DNA from: Acidobacteriota bacterium
Lineage (GTDB): Bacteria; Acidobacteriota; Terriglobia; Acidiferrales; UBA7541
Assembly: GCA_003223215.1 (NCBI GenBank)
Contig: QHYH01000125.1
Coordinates: 1-44,317, forward strand
Direction: 5' to 3'
Length of the DNA stretch: 44,317 bases
The first letter of the stretch is position 1; each line of letters opens with the position of its first letter. Positions 1 through 7,336 of this stretch are shown here, piece after piece. Both the position numbers and the translations under genes were made by a program. Under the pieces are notes generated by a model. It made no database searches, was not told where the DNA came from, and was given only the letters and a program-made list of their open reading frames with translations.

Positions 1-141
1 AAGGAACTGGCCAACGGCTGTCCCAAGGACATCGATGAACTCATGGAAAGCATCATCCGCGTGATCGATGGTATTCGCAGATCACCAGCGAAACTACGGT
101 GGTCCATCTTGCAATCAGAGCTTCCTCTTTTTTTGCGCTAA
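1..141 (+). CDS. C-terminal fragment of an unidentified protein
   Basis: Frame 1 is open from the first base for 46 codons and stops at TAA (139-141). The fragment is helical and charged, with an amphipathic stretch around IDELMESIIRVIDGIRR followed by a basic and hydrophobic end. The other two plus-strand frames close sooner, which is the main support for coding. The 5' part lies outside the window, so no domain can be assigned. A helical-bundle or regulatory protein would fit, but this is only an impression. Confidence 0.35.
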   Translation, partial: KELANGCPKDIDELMESIIRVIDGIRRSPAKLRWSILQSELPLFLR

Positions 142-378
142 CCATTGCATTATTTAATGTGAGATCAATAGGACACTGTAAGCTGAAGTGGGGAGGTCCC
201 TTCGCAAAATCAGTTTCTTCCTTCTCACTTGGGCGTTTTTCGCTTTCGCAGAAGGAGGAAGGTACGTGGAGTCAGTGGGCGTCTGGATTCCGATTCCCCC
301 GGCCGGCACCAGATCTTCTCCTTTCCTTTGTTCGCATTTGTGTTCTTATTAGCGCTAAGGTCGGTCACCACCTTGTGA

Positions 379-1329
379 ATGATGAACGCGCACACCGAAC
401 CGCACTTGGTTTCCAGCGACACCTCTGTTCTGGTGTTCGTGAATCGCGTGGCTGGCCGTGGCCGGGTGCAGGCTTATTTGCAGCGCATCCGCGATTTGTT
501 TGAATTTCTCCATATCGCAGCTGAATTTCTCGAAACAGGCAGCGCCAGCGAACTCGAATCCGCCGCTCGCCAGGCTCTTGTGCGGGGGCCCCGGCTGCTT
601 TTAGCGATGGGCGGAGACGGGACGTTCCAGGCCTTGGCGAACGGCGCGTTTAAGAGCGACGCCATTGTGGGGATCCTCCCGACAGGCGGCGGAAATGATT
701 TTGCAGCTGCCCTTGGGCTGCCGGGAGATTGTGTCCGCGCAGCGGAGACACTCCTGAAGGGTAAACCACGCCCGGTGGACTTGCTGAGAGTGCACACGGC
801 AGATGGCCGGACGCGTTTGTTTGCCGCTGGCGGAGGTGTGGGACTCGACGCCGAAGCGGCGCTTCTCGCAGGCGGGGCGTACCGCCATCTTCCCGGCCGA
901 TTTCGCTACGTTGCCTCGGCCCTTCGCGCGTTGTCCGAGCATCAGCCGCTACAGGTTCGGCTCGAATTCCCTAGCACGCAAATCCATCCGGTCGAAGCCA
1001 CTTGTCTTCTCACTGGTGTATTGAATACGCCAGCATATGGCGGAGGTATCCGCCTTGCGCCTGATGCCCTTATCGATGATGCTTTGCTTCATGTCGCATT
1101 AGTCGAAGATTTGAAGATCCTACAGGTTCTCAAACTGCTGCCACGGCTGATGCGAAGTGGAGAACTACGAACCTCTCGAATAAGGCGATGGAAAGCGCAA
1201 AGCGTGAAAATATCTACACACAGGCCTTGTCTGTTTCACGGCGACGGCGAGATCCTTGGACCCACGCCAGTGGAGATCGAAGTTGTGCCCAAGGCTGTGC
1301 GAGTCCTGGCGCCGCTCGCGGAATCTTGA
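379..1329 (+). CDS. Diacylglycerol kinase-fold lipid kinase (YegS/DgkB family)
   Basis: The 316-residue product has the usual length of bacterial lipid kinases of the DAGK_cat superfamily. These phosphorylate diacylglycerol or a related lipid alcohol with ATP at the inner face of the membrane. The nucleotide-binding motif MGGDGTF is at residues 77-83 and the second signature PTGGGNDFA at 101-109. A C-terminal beta-rich half ends with the typical HGDGE segment. Two ATG codons are adjacent (379 and 382); either could start the protein and no strong ribosome-binding site separates them. It stands alone: the upstream gene is a fragment and the next gene is convergent. The substrate cannot be read from the sequence; diacylglycerol, sphingoid-base and undecaprenol-like substrates all occur in this fold. 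Confidence 0.88.
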   Translation: MMNAHTEPHLVSSDTSVLVFVNRVAGRGRVQAYLQRIRDLFEFLHIAAEFLETGSASELESAARQALVRGPRLLLAMGGDGTFQALANGAFKSDAIVGILPTGGGNDFAAALGLPGDCVRAAETLLKGKPRPVDLLRVHTADGRTRLFAAGGGVGLDAEAALLAGGAYRHLPGRFRYVASALRALSEHQPLQVRLEFPSTQIHPVEATCLLTGVLNTPAYGGGIRLAPDALIDDALLHVALVEDLKILQVLKLLPRLMRSGELRTSRIRRWKAQSVKISTHRPCLFHGDGEILGPTPVEIEVVPKAVRVLAPLAES

Positions 1330-1351
1330 TGTACGTACGCCGTTCTGCGAA

Positions 1352-2164
1352 TCAGGGCGTATTCTTGTGAAACACTTTGCGTCGGATATCGGGCCAAAAC
1401 TCTTTCAATCCGTTGGATAGCCCATCGTAAATAATCAGAAACGCAAACGTCGTCGCGTTCCGCGAAGCCGTTCGGTCGCTCGGCACGTGGTATATGTTGG
1501 AAATCGCCGCTGCCACCGCATTGCCTATCGATTCCGAGTAATTGAATCGCTCATGACCTGAATCGGTGCGCGTCACGAACAGACGATTCACCGCATGATA
1601 TGCTCGCCGCCGGAATCCTCCCCTTCCCAGCTGGTAGTACCGGGGGTCTTCCCGAAATAAAGTCGGGAAAACAGCCACGGTCATGTACGTCCCGATGCTG
1701 TTGTCCGCAAAACTGGCCCCGAATCGTTTCCCGTACGCGTCCCAACCCTGTCCCCACTCTTTTGGATCGTTTCTTGCCTGCGCTATCGCGGAAAGCGCGC
1801 CGTTGAACGGATATGCCCCCCAGTCGAATACACTCGCGGTCGCAATCCGAAACTTCTGGCCGGTCGTGAGGGGCGGAAGCGCATTCGCGTTTTCAACCGT
1901 GCCGTAATTGGGAAGGACCTCAAAGATGCGGTCGTTGACCGTTCCCGTTTCCTTCTCCAGCTTGCTTTTTCCTACGGTTGCACCGGGTTGATCTCCTTCT
2001 TTCTTGTCCTTCTCGCCCTTGCTGCTGCCTGGTTGCGGGTCCGACTTGGGTGGAGGAGGCTGCTGCGAATTCGGCTGTTGACCCGGCGCCGGAGAGACAG
2101 CCCCCCATAGTCCGAACAAAACCGCTATAGCCAAGCGTTGTTGGAACCTGCGCGGTCTTTTCAT
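1352..2164 (-). CDS. Secreted protein of unknown function
   Basis: A 270-residue protein. The N-terminus has basic residues, a hydrophobic stretch and an Ala/Pro/Gly cleavage region, so it is probably exported. Residues about 28-70 form a low-complexity Pro/Gln/Lys/Asp-rich linker. The remaining 190 residues look like a compact domain with aromatic-rich motifs such as FDWGAYPF, FADNSIGTYM and REDPRYYQLGRG. I do not recognise an enzyme motif. The arrangement resembles small exported acidobacterial proteins of unknown function. It is convergent with the lipid kinase (22-base gap) and about 190 bases downstream of two other secreted-protein genes on the same strand. Confidence 0.75.
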   Translation of the reverse strand: MKRPRRFQQRLAIAVLFGLWGAVSPAPGQQPNSQQPPPPKSDPQPGSSKGEKDKKEGDQPGATVGKSKLEKETGTVNDRIFEVLPNYGTVENANALPPLTTGQKFRIATASVFDWGAYPFNGALSAIAQARNDPKEWGQGWDAYGKRFGASFADNSIGTYMTVAVFPTLFREDPRYYQLGRGGFRRRAYHAVNRLFVTRTDSGHERFNYSESIGNAVAAAISNIYHVPSDRTASRNATTFAFLIIYDGLSNGLKEFWPDIRRKVFHKNTP

Positions 2165-2353
2165 GGCGTCCAGTAATTATCTCCCGGGCTCGTGTTCCGG
2201 CCGGCGATGATTTGCTTAGTTTCCACAAAATGAGACTCCCCATGAGATTCCTCGAGCAAGAGAATGGTTTCTTCCTCGAATGCCTGTTGCAACTGCACGG
2301 AAATGGAAAATTCTCGTGAGAATTCGGCCGCCGCCTACCTCGATATGGCGAGT

Positions 2354-2716
2354 TCAGTTCTTTTTCTTGACGATTTTCAGATTCAGGACGATGTCCTTGC
2401 GCGAGTCGAAACTGGACACCGTGCGGGTTGCCGACTTTGCATTGTCCTTTTCCGCGTGCAGTTCGTAATCCGCGTTGGGGTCGAGTCCGCTGAACCGGTA
2501 ACTTCCGGTGTCATCGGTATAGCTGCTTCTCACGGAGTTGGTCCGCATGTTCTTCAAGAAAACAACGCTACCGGAGAGAGGGTTGTCGGATTTGTCGCTT
2601 ACCACGCCGCGAACGGTGCGCAGCTGCGCTTCACCCTTCTTGTCTTGAGCGTTCGCAGCGGCCGCGAGCGCGGCGATGACCACCAGCACGCAAAAGAAGC
2701 GTCGTCCAACCTTCAT
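2354..2716 (-). CDS. Small secreted carboxypeptidase regulatory-like domain protein
   Basis: The 120-residue product has a clear signal peptide (hydrophobic core residues 8-20, cleavage near AAANAQ). It is followed by one carboxypeptidase-regulatory-like (transthyretin/CNA-B-like) beta-sandwich. Family hallmarks are RGVVSDKSDNPLSGSVVFL and the DDTGSYRFSGL turn. It ends in a lysine-rich tail. Such domains usually act as periplasmic or surface binding modules, often attached to larger TonB or peptidase proteins; here the domain stands alone. Its ATG overlaps the stop of the upstream gene in an ATGA, so the two are probably translationally coupled. Confidence 0.8.
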   Translation of the reverse strand: MKVGRRFFCVLVVIAALAAAANAQDKKGEAQLRTVRGVVSDKSDNPLSGSVVFLKNMRTNSVRSSYTDDTGSYRFSGLDPNADYELHAEKDNAKSATRTVSSFDSRKDIVLNLKIVKKKN

Positions 2717-3162
2717 TTCTGGTCCCCCTTCAGTGGCTGCATCCGAAAGACCACGGTTTGTTCGTTACCGCCGCCCTTTGCTTCGATCGTCCGCGTTTGA
2801 TCAGCAAATCCCTTCACGTGCACCAGAATCTCATAGTTCGAGCCTTGCGGAACGCGCAAGGCGAAGTCTCCGCGCGAGTTCGTGTAAGTTTCCCATTTGT
2901 ATTTCTTTTGCCCCTCTTTGCGGACCCGCAGCTCCACTGCCGGAACGGAAAGCGCCTTTTCGTTGAAGACCGTTCCGCGAATCAGGAAATCATCCGCGTG
3001 GCTGTATTTTTTCTTGCCCGGGCTACCGGTTTTGGAAGTGGAATCCTGAGCCGGAGTGCTGGAACTGGCTGCGGCCGCTTTCTGTGCCGCCGCAAGCGTC
3101 ACGGTGGGCGAAAGCAGCAGCAAGCCCACACACACAAAATGCAGCTTTCTCGGGCGGTTCAT
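2713..3162 (-). CDS. Secreted carboxypeptidase regulatory-like domain protein
   Basis: The chosen ATG at 3162 begins a good signal peptide (NRPRKLHFVCVGLLLLSP). The open frame continues upstream to 3246 but that part has no secretion signal. The 149-residue product has an Ala/Ser/Thr linker (about 25-50) and then a single beta-sandwich with FLIRGTVFNEKALSVPAVELRV and the TNSRGDFALRVPQG turn. The domain type matches the downstream protein, although the sequences differ clearly. The TGA overlaps the next ATG by 4 bases. The pair looks like a two-component secreted module of unknown ligand. Confidence 0.78.
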   Translation of the reverse strand: MNRPRKLHFVCVGLLLLSPTVTLAAAQKAAAASSSTPAQDSTSKTGSPGKKKYSHADDFLIRGTVFNEKALSVPAVELRVRKEGQKKYKWETYTNSRGDFALRVPQGSNYEILVHVKGFADQTRTIEAKGGGNEQTVVFRMQPLKGDQK

Positions 3163-3235
3163 TTTGCGGGATATCCCTCTTGAATTCGATGGCGGAGGGG
3201 CGCAGCGGAGATGCCAGGCGGCAGGAAAGGTCCAG

Positions 3236-3490
3236 TCACTCCTCATCTTCCTCTTCGTATTCTTCTTCCTCTTCCTCGTCCGAATAGTCGCCGTCCTCTC
3301 CCATCTCGCTCTCCTCTTCCTCCTCCTCCTCTTCTTCGTCTAAATCGTCGGAGATGACGTTCAAATGAACGGGGTGCGTTTGCGACACCTCGAGCTCGGA
3401 TTCACACTCGGGGCAGCTCAGAATCTCGCCTTCCTCGACTTCTTCTTCATCGACATCGATTTCTGCGGAACATTCAGGGCAACGGATCAC
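3236..3490 (-). CDS. LysW-like zinc-ribbon protein with polyacidic tail
   Basis: I start this at GTG 3490 because GGAGG lies 8 bases upstream; the frame is open to 3574, but the extra 28 residues are Arg-rich and unlike the family. The 84-residue product begins with a zinc ribbon, CPEC (4-7) and CPEC about 22 residues later. The spacing and sequence (AEIDVDEEEVEEGEILSCPEC) resemble LysW, the amino-group carrier protein of the alpha-aminoadipate lysine route. After the ribbon comes HPVHLNV and then about 45 residues that are almost all Glu and Asp, ending in Glu. Ordinary LysW is about 55 residues with a short acidic tail, so this tail is unusual. No other lysine-biosynthesis gene is in the window. 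Carrier function is inference; a general acidic zinc-ribbon protein is the alternative. Confidence 0.68.
   Translation of the reverse strand: MIRCPECSAEIDVDEEEVEEGEILSCPECESELEVSQTHPVHLNVISDDLDEEEEEEEEESEMGEDGDYSDEEEEEEYEEEDEE
3238..3348 (-). repeat. Low-complexity GAA/GAG tract encoding the acidic tail
   Basis: About 110 bases are nearly pure pyrimidine on the plus strand and purine on the minus strand, made of irregular GAA/GAG/GAT codons. The runs are imperfect, so this is compositional bias of coding origin rather than a clean microsatellite. Length change by slippage would alter the tail without disturbing the zinc ribbon, provided it stays in frame. Confidence 0.6.
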
Positions 3491-3588
3491 AGCGCCAGCC
3501 TCCGGACACTTGTCTGCAAAGTGGCGGTACGAGGACCGTCCCCGCCACCTGCAGCGTATTATATACCGAGGCATGGAAATTCAACCTC

Positions 3589-4089
3589 TTGCCCGTGAAC
3601 GTGAGGCTCGCCCAAGTGGCCTCTTCCAGAGAATACCCTGACCGCCCGGTGATCGGCGTGGGCGGCGTGATCATCGACCAAGGCCGGACCGTGCTCATTC
3701 GTCGTGGTACCGAGCCCTTGCTTGGCGAATGGTCCATCCCTGGCGGCAGCGTCGAAATTGGGGAAACCCTGGAGGAAGCGGTCCGCCGCGAATTGCGGGA
3801 AGAAACCGGGCTGGAGGTTTGCGTTCTCGAGTTGATTGAGCTTTTCGACCGCATTTACCCGGATGAAGGTTCTGCCTCGGCGAACGGCAAAAAGAAGCCG
3901 CGTTTCCATTACGTCATCGCCGACTATCTCTGCGGGCTGGTGGGCGGCGAACCGCGCGCCGGCAGCGACGTGACCGACCTAGCTTTTGCCCGGGAAGGGG
4001 AACTTGGCAGATTTGAGTTAACGGAAAAAGCGACGTCAGTTCTAAAGAAGGCCTTCGCCATGTCCCGGGCGCGCGCCGCCGGCCAATAA
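3589..4089 (+). CDS. Nudix hydrolase
   Basis: The 166-residue protein has a complete Nudix box at residues 53-75 (GSVEIGE, then RELREETGL), the magnesium-binding catalytic helix of enzymes that cleave nucleoside diphosphates linked to another moiety. The preceding WSIPGG segment is also typical. It resembles the ADP-ribose pyrophosphatase / MutT-like group, but the substrate cannot be set. The start is uncertain: the longest frame begins with TTG 3589, GTG 3595 is two codons later, and neither has a strong ribosome-binding site. It diverges from the LysW-like gene (98 bases apart) and converges on the DUF4097 gene. Confidence 0.88.
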   Translation: MPVNVRLAQVASSREYPDRPVIGVGGVIIDQGRTVLIRRGTEPLLGEWSIPGGSVEIGETLEEAVRRELREETGLEVCVLELIELFDRIYPDEGSASANGKKKPRFHYVIADYLCGLVGGEPRAGSDVTDLAFAREGELGRFELTEKATSVLKKAFAMSRARAAGQ

Positions 4090-4117
4090 ATCCTCCCTAG
4101 TCTAGTCTAGCCGCTAG

Positions 4118-5767
4118 TTACGGCGCCTTGGTAATCTCGATGCTTCCGTTTGTATCGTTGAGCTGCAGCGCGCAGCCTCCCCCATTGATCGTTCCGTTGA
4201 GCGTGTCTCCGCCGATGCTCCCGGTTGACGTAACCGGCAGATCCGAAGAAACCCTGCCGAACGAGGTGTGCGCGGTGAGGTTGTACCCCAGTCCCTGTGG
4301 AATCTGCACGCGGATGGACGAAAACGAAGTTTTCAACAGGATGTCCCGGCAGCCGCTGGTCGGGCGGCTGGCCGTCACGGCGATCCCGCCGTTCTGGTTG
4401 TCCACGCTGATCTTCCCGCCGATCCCGTCGAGTGTAACGCCCGCGAAAGATGTCCTCACGTTTGCGTCGCCTTTCACGTTTCGCGCCGTTACCGAGCTGT
4501 TGTTGTTCTCTACGGTTAAATTCCCGTTCACGCGCTCGATCAAAACGCTGCCAAAGCTCGTTTTCGCATAAGTGTCTCCGCCAATATCCGCGAGTGTGAT
4601 CGCACCATTCCCGTCTGTTGCCCTGATCCCCTTCGGGATGTTGGAGGCATCGATGGCCCCGAAAGAGGTCCTGAGCGTAACGGTCCCGCGCGCGTCGCGA
4701 ACCGTGATCCTTCCATTGGAGGTCTCGGCGTCCAGCGTGCCGCTCACGGTGTCCAGCTCGATGTTGCCGAAAGAATCGTGAATCGTCACGGAACTGCCGG
4801 TCAGCGCGCTCCCTTTTACTCGGCCATTGCTTGTCGTGCAGCTCACGCGCCCATGAACATCCGAGAAGTTGACGTTGCCAAAGCTGTTGGTGATATCCGC
4901 GGCCCCGCCAATCGTGCCGACCTCCACGTTACCGTTGTTGTCGTGGACGGTCAGATCACCCTTCACGTTGCGCGCATCCACGCTCCCGAAGGAGGTCGTA
5001 ACGTTGCCGGCTGCGGCGTCCGACAAGGTAATCGCGCCGTTGCCTCCGTTGATGGTTGCCGCTCCCTGGATATTTTTCGCCGTGATGCTGCCGAAGCGGT
5101 TGCGCACCTCGAGCGTGCCCTTTACGTCGTACACTTGCACGGAACCGTTCGTGTCCGTCACCGATACGTTCCCGCCCGCGCCGGTTAACTCAATGCTCCC
5201 GAAGGAATTGTTTACCCGCGCCGCCCCCACGTCGCGCATCGCAATGCTGCCGTGGCTGTTGTCAATATCGGTACTGGCGTGGATACCGGAAGCTTCGGTG
5301 CTCCCGAAACTGTTGCGCACATTGAGGGGCGCGTCCGACGGCATCGCAATGTCGTAGTTCACAGAATAGGAGGTATTCCTGCCGAGATGAAACCATCTGC
5401 TTTCTTGTTCGGGATAAACGGTCTTGATGCGCAACCCCTCGGCTGTTTGCTGCACTTCGATTTGTATTTTGTCGGCAAAAGACTGCGCCTCGTCGTGCGA
5501 ACCGGCCTGCGCGCGAATTGTGGCGGAAATCTTCACCTCGCGCCCGGGTTCCCCGTGGACGCGCACTTCTCCAAATTTGTGCTCGATGTGGACGGACTGC
5601 CCCGCGCGGAGCGTCACGCTCTTCTGAAAATCCCTTGATACTTCTTCCTGGCCGCGATTGGTGGCCGCTGCGCATTGCCCTGCGGCAAAAAACATCGCGC
5701 CGACCAGCGCCTTCGCAGAGGCGCGACGCCATGGTCCTTTGCAAAAACCCCGTCTGAGCCGATTCAT
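4118..5767 (-). CDS. DUF4097-family exported beta-solenoid protein with alternating rungs
   Basis: The 549-residue product has an N-terminal signal-like segment (hydrophobic about 20-35), a mixed domain to about 150, and then a long array of short beta rungs to about 530. The rungs alternate strictly: one begins with SFG and is 19 residues, the next begins with NG and is 17. About ten such pairs are visible, for example near SFGNIELDTVSGTLDAETS and NGRITVRDARGTVTLRT. This matches the DUF4097 / putative adhesin beta-strand repeat family, thought to form a right-handed solenoid in the periplasm or at the surface. Its ATG shares one base with the stop of the anti-sigma gene (TAATG), so it is the third gene of a sigma / anti-sigma cassette and is probably co-expressed with it. 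Binding partner unknown. Confidence 0.85.
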   Translation of the reverse strand: MNRLRRGFCKGPWRRASAKALVGAMFFAAGQCAAATNRGQEEVSRDFQKSVTLRAGQSVHIEHKFGEVRVHGEPGREVKISATIRAQAGSHDEAQSFADKIQIEVQQTAEGLRIKTVYPEQESRWFHLGRNTSYSVNYDIAMPSDAPLNVRNSFGSTEASGIHASTDIDNSHGSIAMRDVGAARVNNSFGSIELTGAGGNVSVTDTNGSVQVYDVKGTLEVRNRFGSITAKNIQGAATINGGNGAITLSDAAAGNVTTSFGSVDARNVKGDLTVHDNNGNVEVGTIGGAADITNSFGNVNFSDVHGRVSCTTSNGRVKGSALTGSSVTIHDSFGNIELDTVSGTLDAETSNGRITVRDARGTVTLRTSFGAIDASNIPKGIRATDGNGAITLADIGGDTYAKTSFGSVLIERVNGNLTVENNNSSVTARNVKGDANVRTSFAGVTLDGIGGKISVDNQNGGIAVTASRPTSGCRDILLKTSFSSIRVQIPQGLGYNLTAHTSFGRVSSDLPVTSTGSIGGDTLNGTINGGGCALQLNDTNGSIEITKAP

Positions 5768-6426
5768 TACTTTCCAGCCCCCAAAACCTCTTCGAGCGTG
5801 CGCTGCTTCTCCTGATACATGGCCAGCAACTGATACCGCAATTGCGCGTTCGAAGGATTCAATCCCCCCTGCGCGCGCAAGTCGGCGATCGCGCTGTCCA
5901 GCACCAGCAGCTTTTCGTGATAGCTCGCGAGCAGCGGCGTCGCTGGTGTATCGAGCTGGGGCTTGGCCTCCGCAGCCAGCTTGTCGATGGCTTTTTTGTA
6001 TGCGCTTTCCGCGCTCTCTACTTCCTTGAGTGCCGCGTTCTTTAGCAGGGGATCTTGCTTGCCTGGGTCACGAACTGGTCTAGAAATGATCCAAGTCACA
6101 GAAGCCGTTAGGATCAAAGCAAACGCCCCGGCCACCGCCGTTTGCCAGCCCAAAGAAACATTTGGCAAAAACGAGAACCACCACTTGCCCTCCGGCCGCC
6201 GCGCCTTTCGTCCATCCTGTTCGATTAACGCGCGTTCAATGCGGCTCCACAACCCGGGGATTGGCGAATAATCCCGCAGCTCTTTCGCCGCCACGCTTAG
6301 CGACTGCCACGTGCGAATTTCCTCCGTGCACGTCGCACAGGCTGCCGCGTGCGCTGCGAGCGCGGCCCATTCCGCCGCCGTACCGTCTTCAAAAATCCGC
6401 TCGCGATCTTTACAGGTCACATTCAT
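5767..6426 (-). CDS. Membrane anti-sigma factor with HxxxCxxC zinc finger
   Basis: The 219-residue protein has the zinc-associated anti-sigma motif H26-x3-C30-x2-C33 in its cytoplasmic N-terminus. One transmembrane segment follows at about 92-114, then a helical C-terminal part outside the membrane (about 130-219) rich in Ala, Lys and Glu and likely to be a coiled coil. Such proteins hold an ECF sigma factor at the membrane until a signal releases it. It lies 29 bases after the sigma stop and overlaps the DUF4097 start by one base. The gene order supports direct pairing with the sigma factor at 6456-7148. Confidence 0.88.
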   Translation of the reverse strand: MNVTCKDRERIFEDGTAAEWAALAAHAAACATCTEEIRTWQSLSVAAKELRDYSPIPGLWSRIERALIEQDGRKARRPEGKWWFSFLPNVSLGWQTAVAGAFALILTASVTWIISRPVRDPGKQDPLLKNAALKEVESAESAYKKAIDKLAAEAKPQLDTPATPLLASYHEKLLVLDSAIADLRAQGGLNPSNAQLRYQLLAMYQEKQRTLEEVLGAGK

Positions 6427-6455
6427 CGTCGTTCACCCTACTTGGTTCACCGCAA

Positions 6456-7148
6456 CTACCCCGCGCTGCTTCGCGGCGGTTCCAGCATTTCGCGCAAGTT
6501 TTTCTTCGCCTGAAACAGCGTGTTTTTGGACGCCGCCTCGGAAATCTCCAGCATCCCGGCAATCTCCGCGTGCCGGAATCCTTCCACTTCGTACAGCAGA
6601 AAAACGTCGCGCTGATGACGGGTAAGCTTCTCGAGCGCGCGCACGAGCGCTATCCGCAATGACGGATGAGCTCCCGGCGCACGAGGTTCCCGGCGCGGTG
6701 TTTCCTCCGAGTCGTCGTCGGTCGTCACTTCTTTTTTCCGCAGCCGGCTGCGCCGCGCGTCGTAGCACGTGTTGATCAGGATCCGGTACGTCCAAGTCAC
6801 AAAGCTCGATTGCCCGCGAAAACTCGCAATGCTCCGCTGCACTTTGAGGAACGTCTCCTGCACCGCGTCTTCCGCGTCCGCGGCGCTGCCCAGCACGTTA
6901 CGCGCAAGGTTTTTCATCCGCGCGCCGTGCAGCACGTACAACCGCTCGTATGCGCGCAGGTCTCCTGCCCGGCAGGCTGCAGCCAGCGCGGCGTCTTCGT
7001 TTGCGGGTTTCGCCCCCGCCTGGGCCGGGCCGCCGGTCAGGTGCTCGGAAGGTCCCACTCGCGTCTCCCACCTGCCTATCGCGGCAGGTTCGTGCAGCGC
7101 GGAAGTGATTCTAGTCTTCCAGGGCAGCGCAAGTCCCATCGTTCCCAT
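6456..7148 (-). CDS. ECF RNA polymerase sigma factor
   Basis: I start at ATG 7148, which has AGGAG six bases upstream; a longer frame begins at 7253 and a second ATG is at 7139. The 230-residue protein has sigma region 2 (about 58-135, with DAEDAVQETFLKV and FVTWTYRILINTCYD) and region 4 (about 165-222, with LTRHQRDVFLLYEVEGFRHAEIA). An acidic and Arg-rich linker joins them. It directs RNA polymerase to a small regulon and is followed at once by its probable anti-sigma factor. The first 50 residues are an unusual extension, and its DNA contains a perfect 7-bp palindrome (7070-7089), as if a small palindromic element was absorbed into the reading frame. Confidence 0.9.
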   Translation of the reverse strand: MGTMGLALPWKTRITSALHEPAAIGRWETRVGPSEHLTGGPAQAGAKPANEDAALAAACRAGDLRAYERLYVLHGARMKNLARNVLGSAADAEDAVQETFLKVQRSIASFRGQSSFVTWTYRILINTCYDARRSRLRKKEVTTDDDSEETPRREPRAPGAHPSLRIALVRALEKLTRHQRDVFLLYEVEGFRHAEIAGMLEISEAASKNTLFQAKKNLREMLEPPRSSAG

Positions 7149-7336
7149 TCCTGGCTCCTGTGGAATAGACGACACAACGCAGGGAAACGTCAGGGGGCTC
7201 GATGCCCGGCCGCCGTCCTGGCCGCATGCGTTGGCCGGCGCCAAACAGCCCATTTAACTCATTTGTTTTGTTCGGAGTAGCTGGTCTTTTAAGAGCACGT
7301 TTGGAATCCGCCGCATCCCTTGCGGGAGGGTCTAGT

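Noticed and set aside
99-503. 134-codon plus-strand frame over the start of the lipid kinase
   Set aside because: It overlaps the kinase gene in another frame, is Ser/Arg/Phe-rich and shows no motif.
3491-3574. 28-residue N-terminal extension of the LysW-like protein
   Set aside because: Arg/Tyr-rich and unlike the family; a GTG with GGAGG eight bases upstream gives a start right before the zinc ribbon.
4118-5767. Regular repeats that might suggest a CRISPR array
   Set aside because: The repetition is at protein level (rungs of 17 and 19 residues) in one open frame; there are no identical DNA repeats with unique spacers.
7165-7191. GACGTT and GTCTAT, 15 bases apart, as an ECF-type promoter of the first sigma gene
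   Set aside because: A transcript from it would begin within the ribosome-binding site of the chosen ATG, so it fits only the ATG at 7139; evidence too thin.
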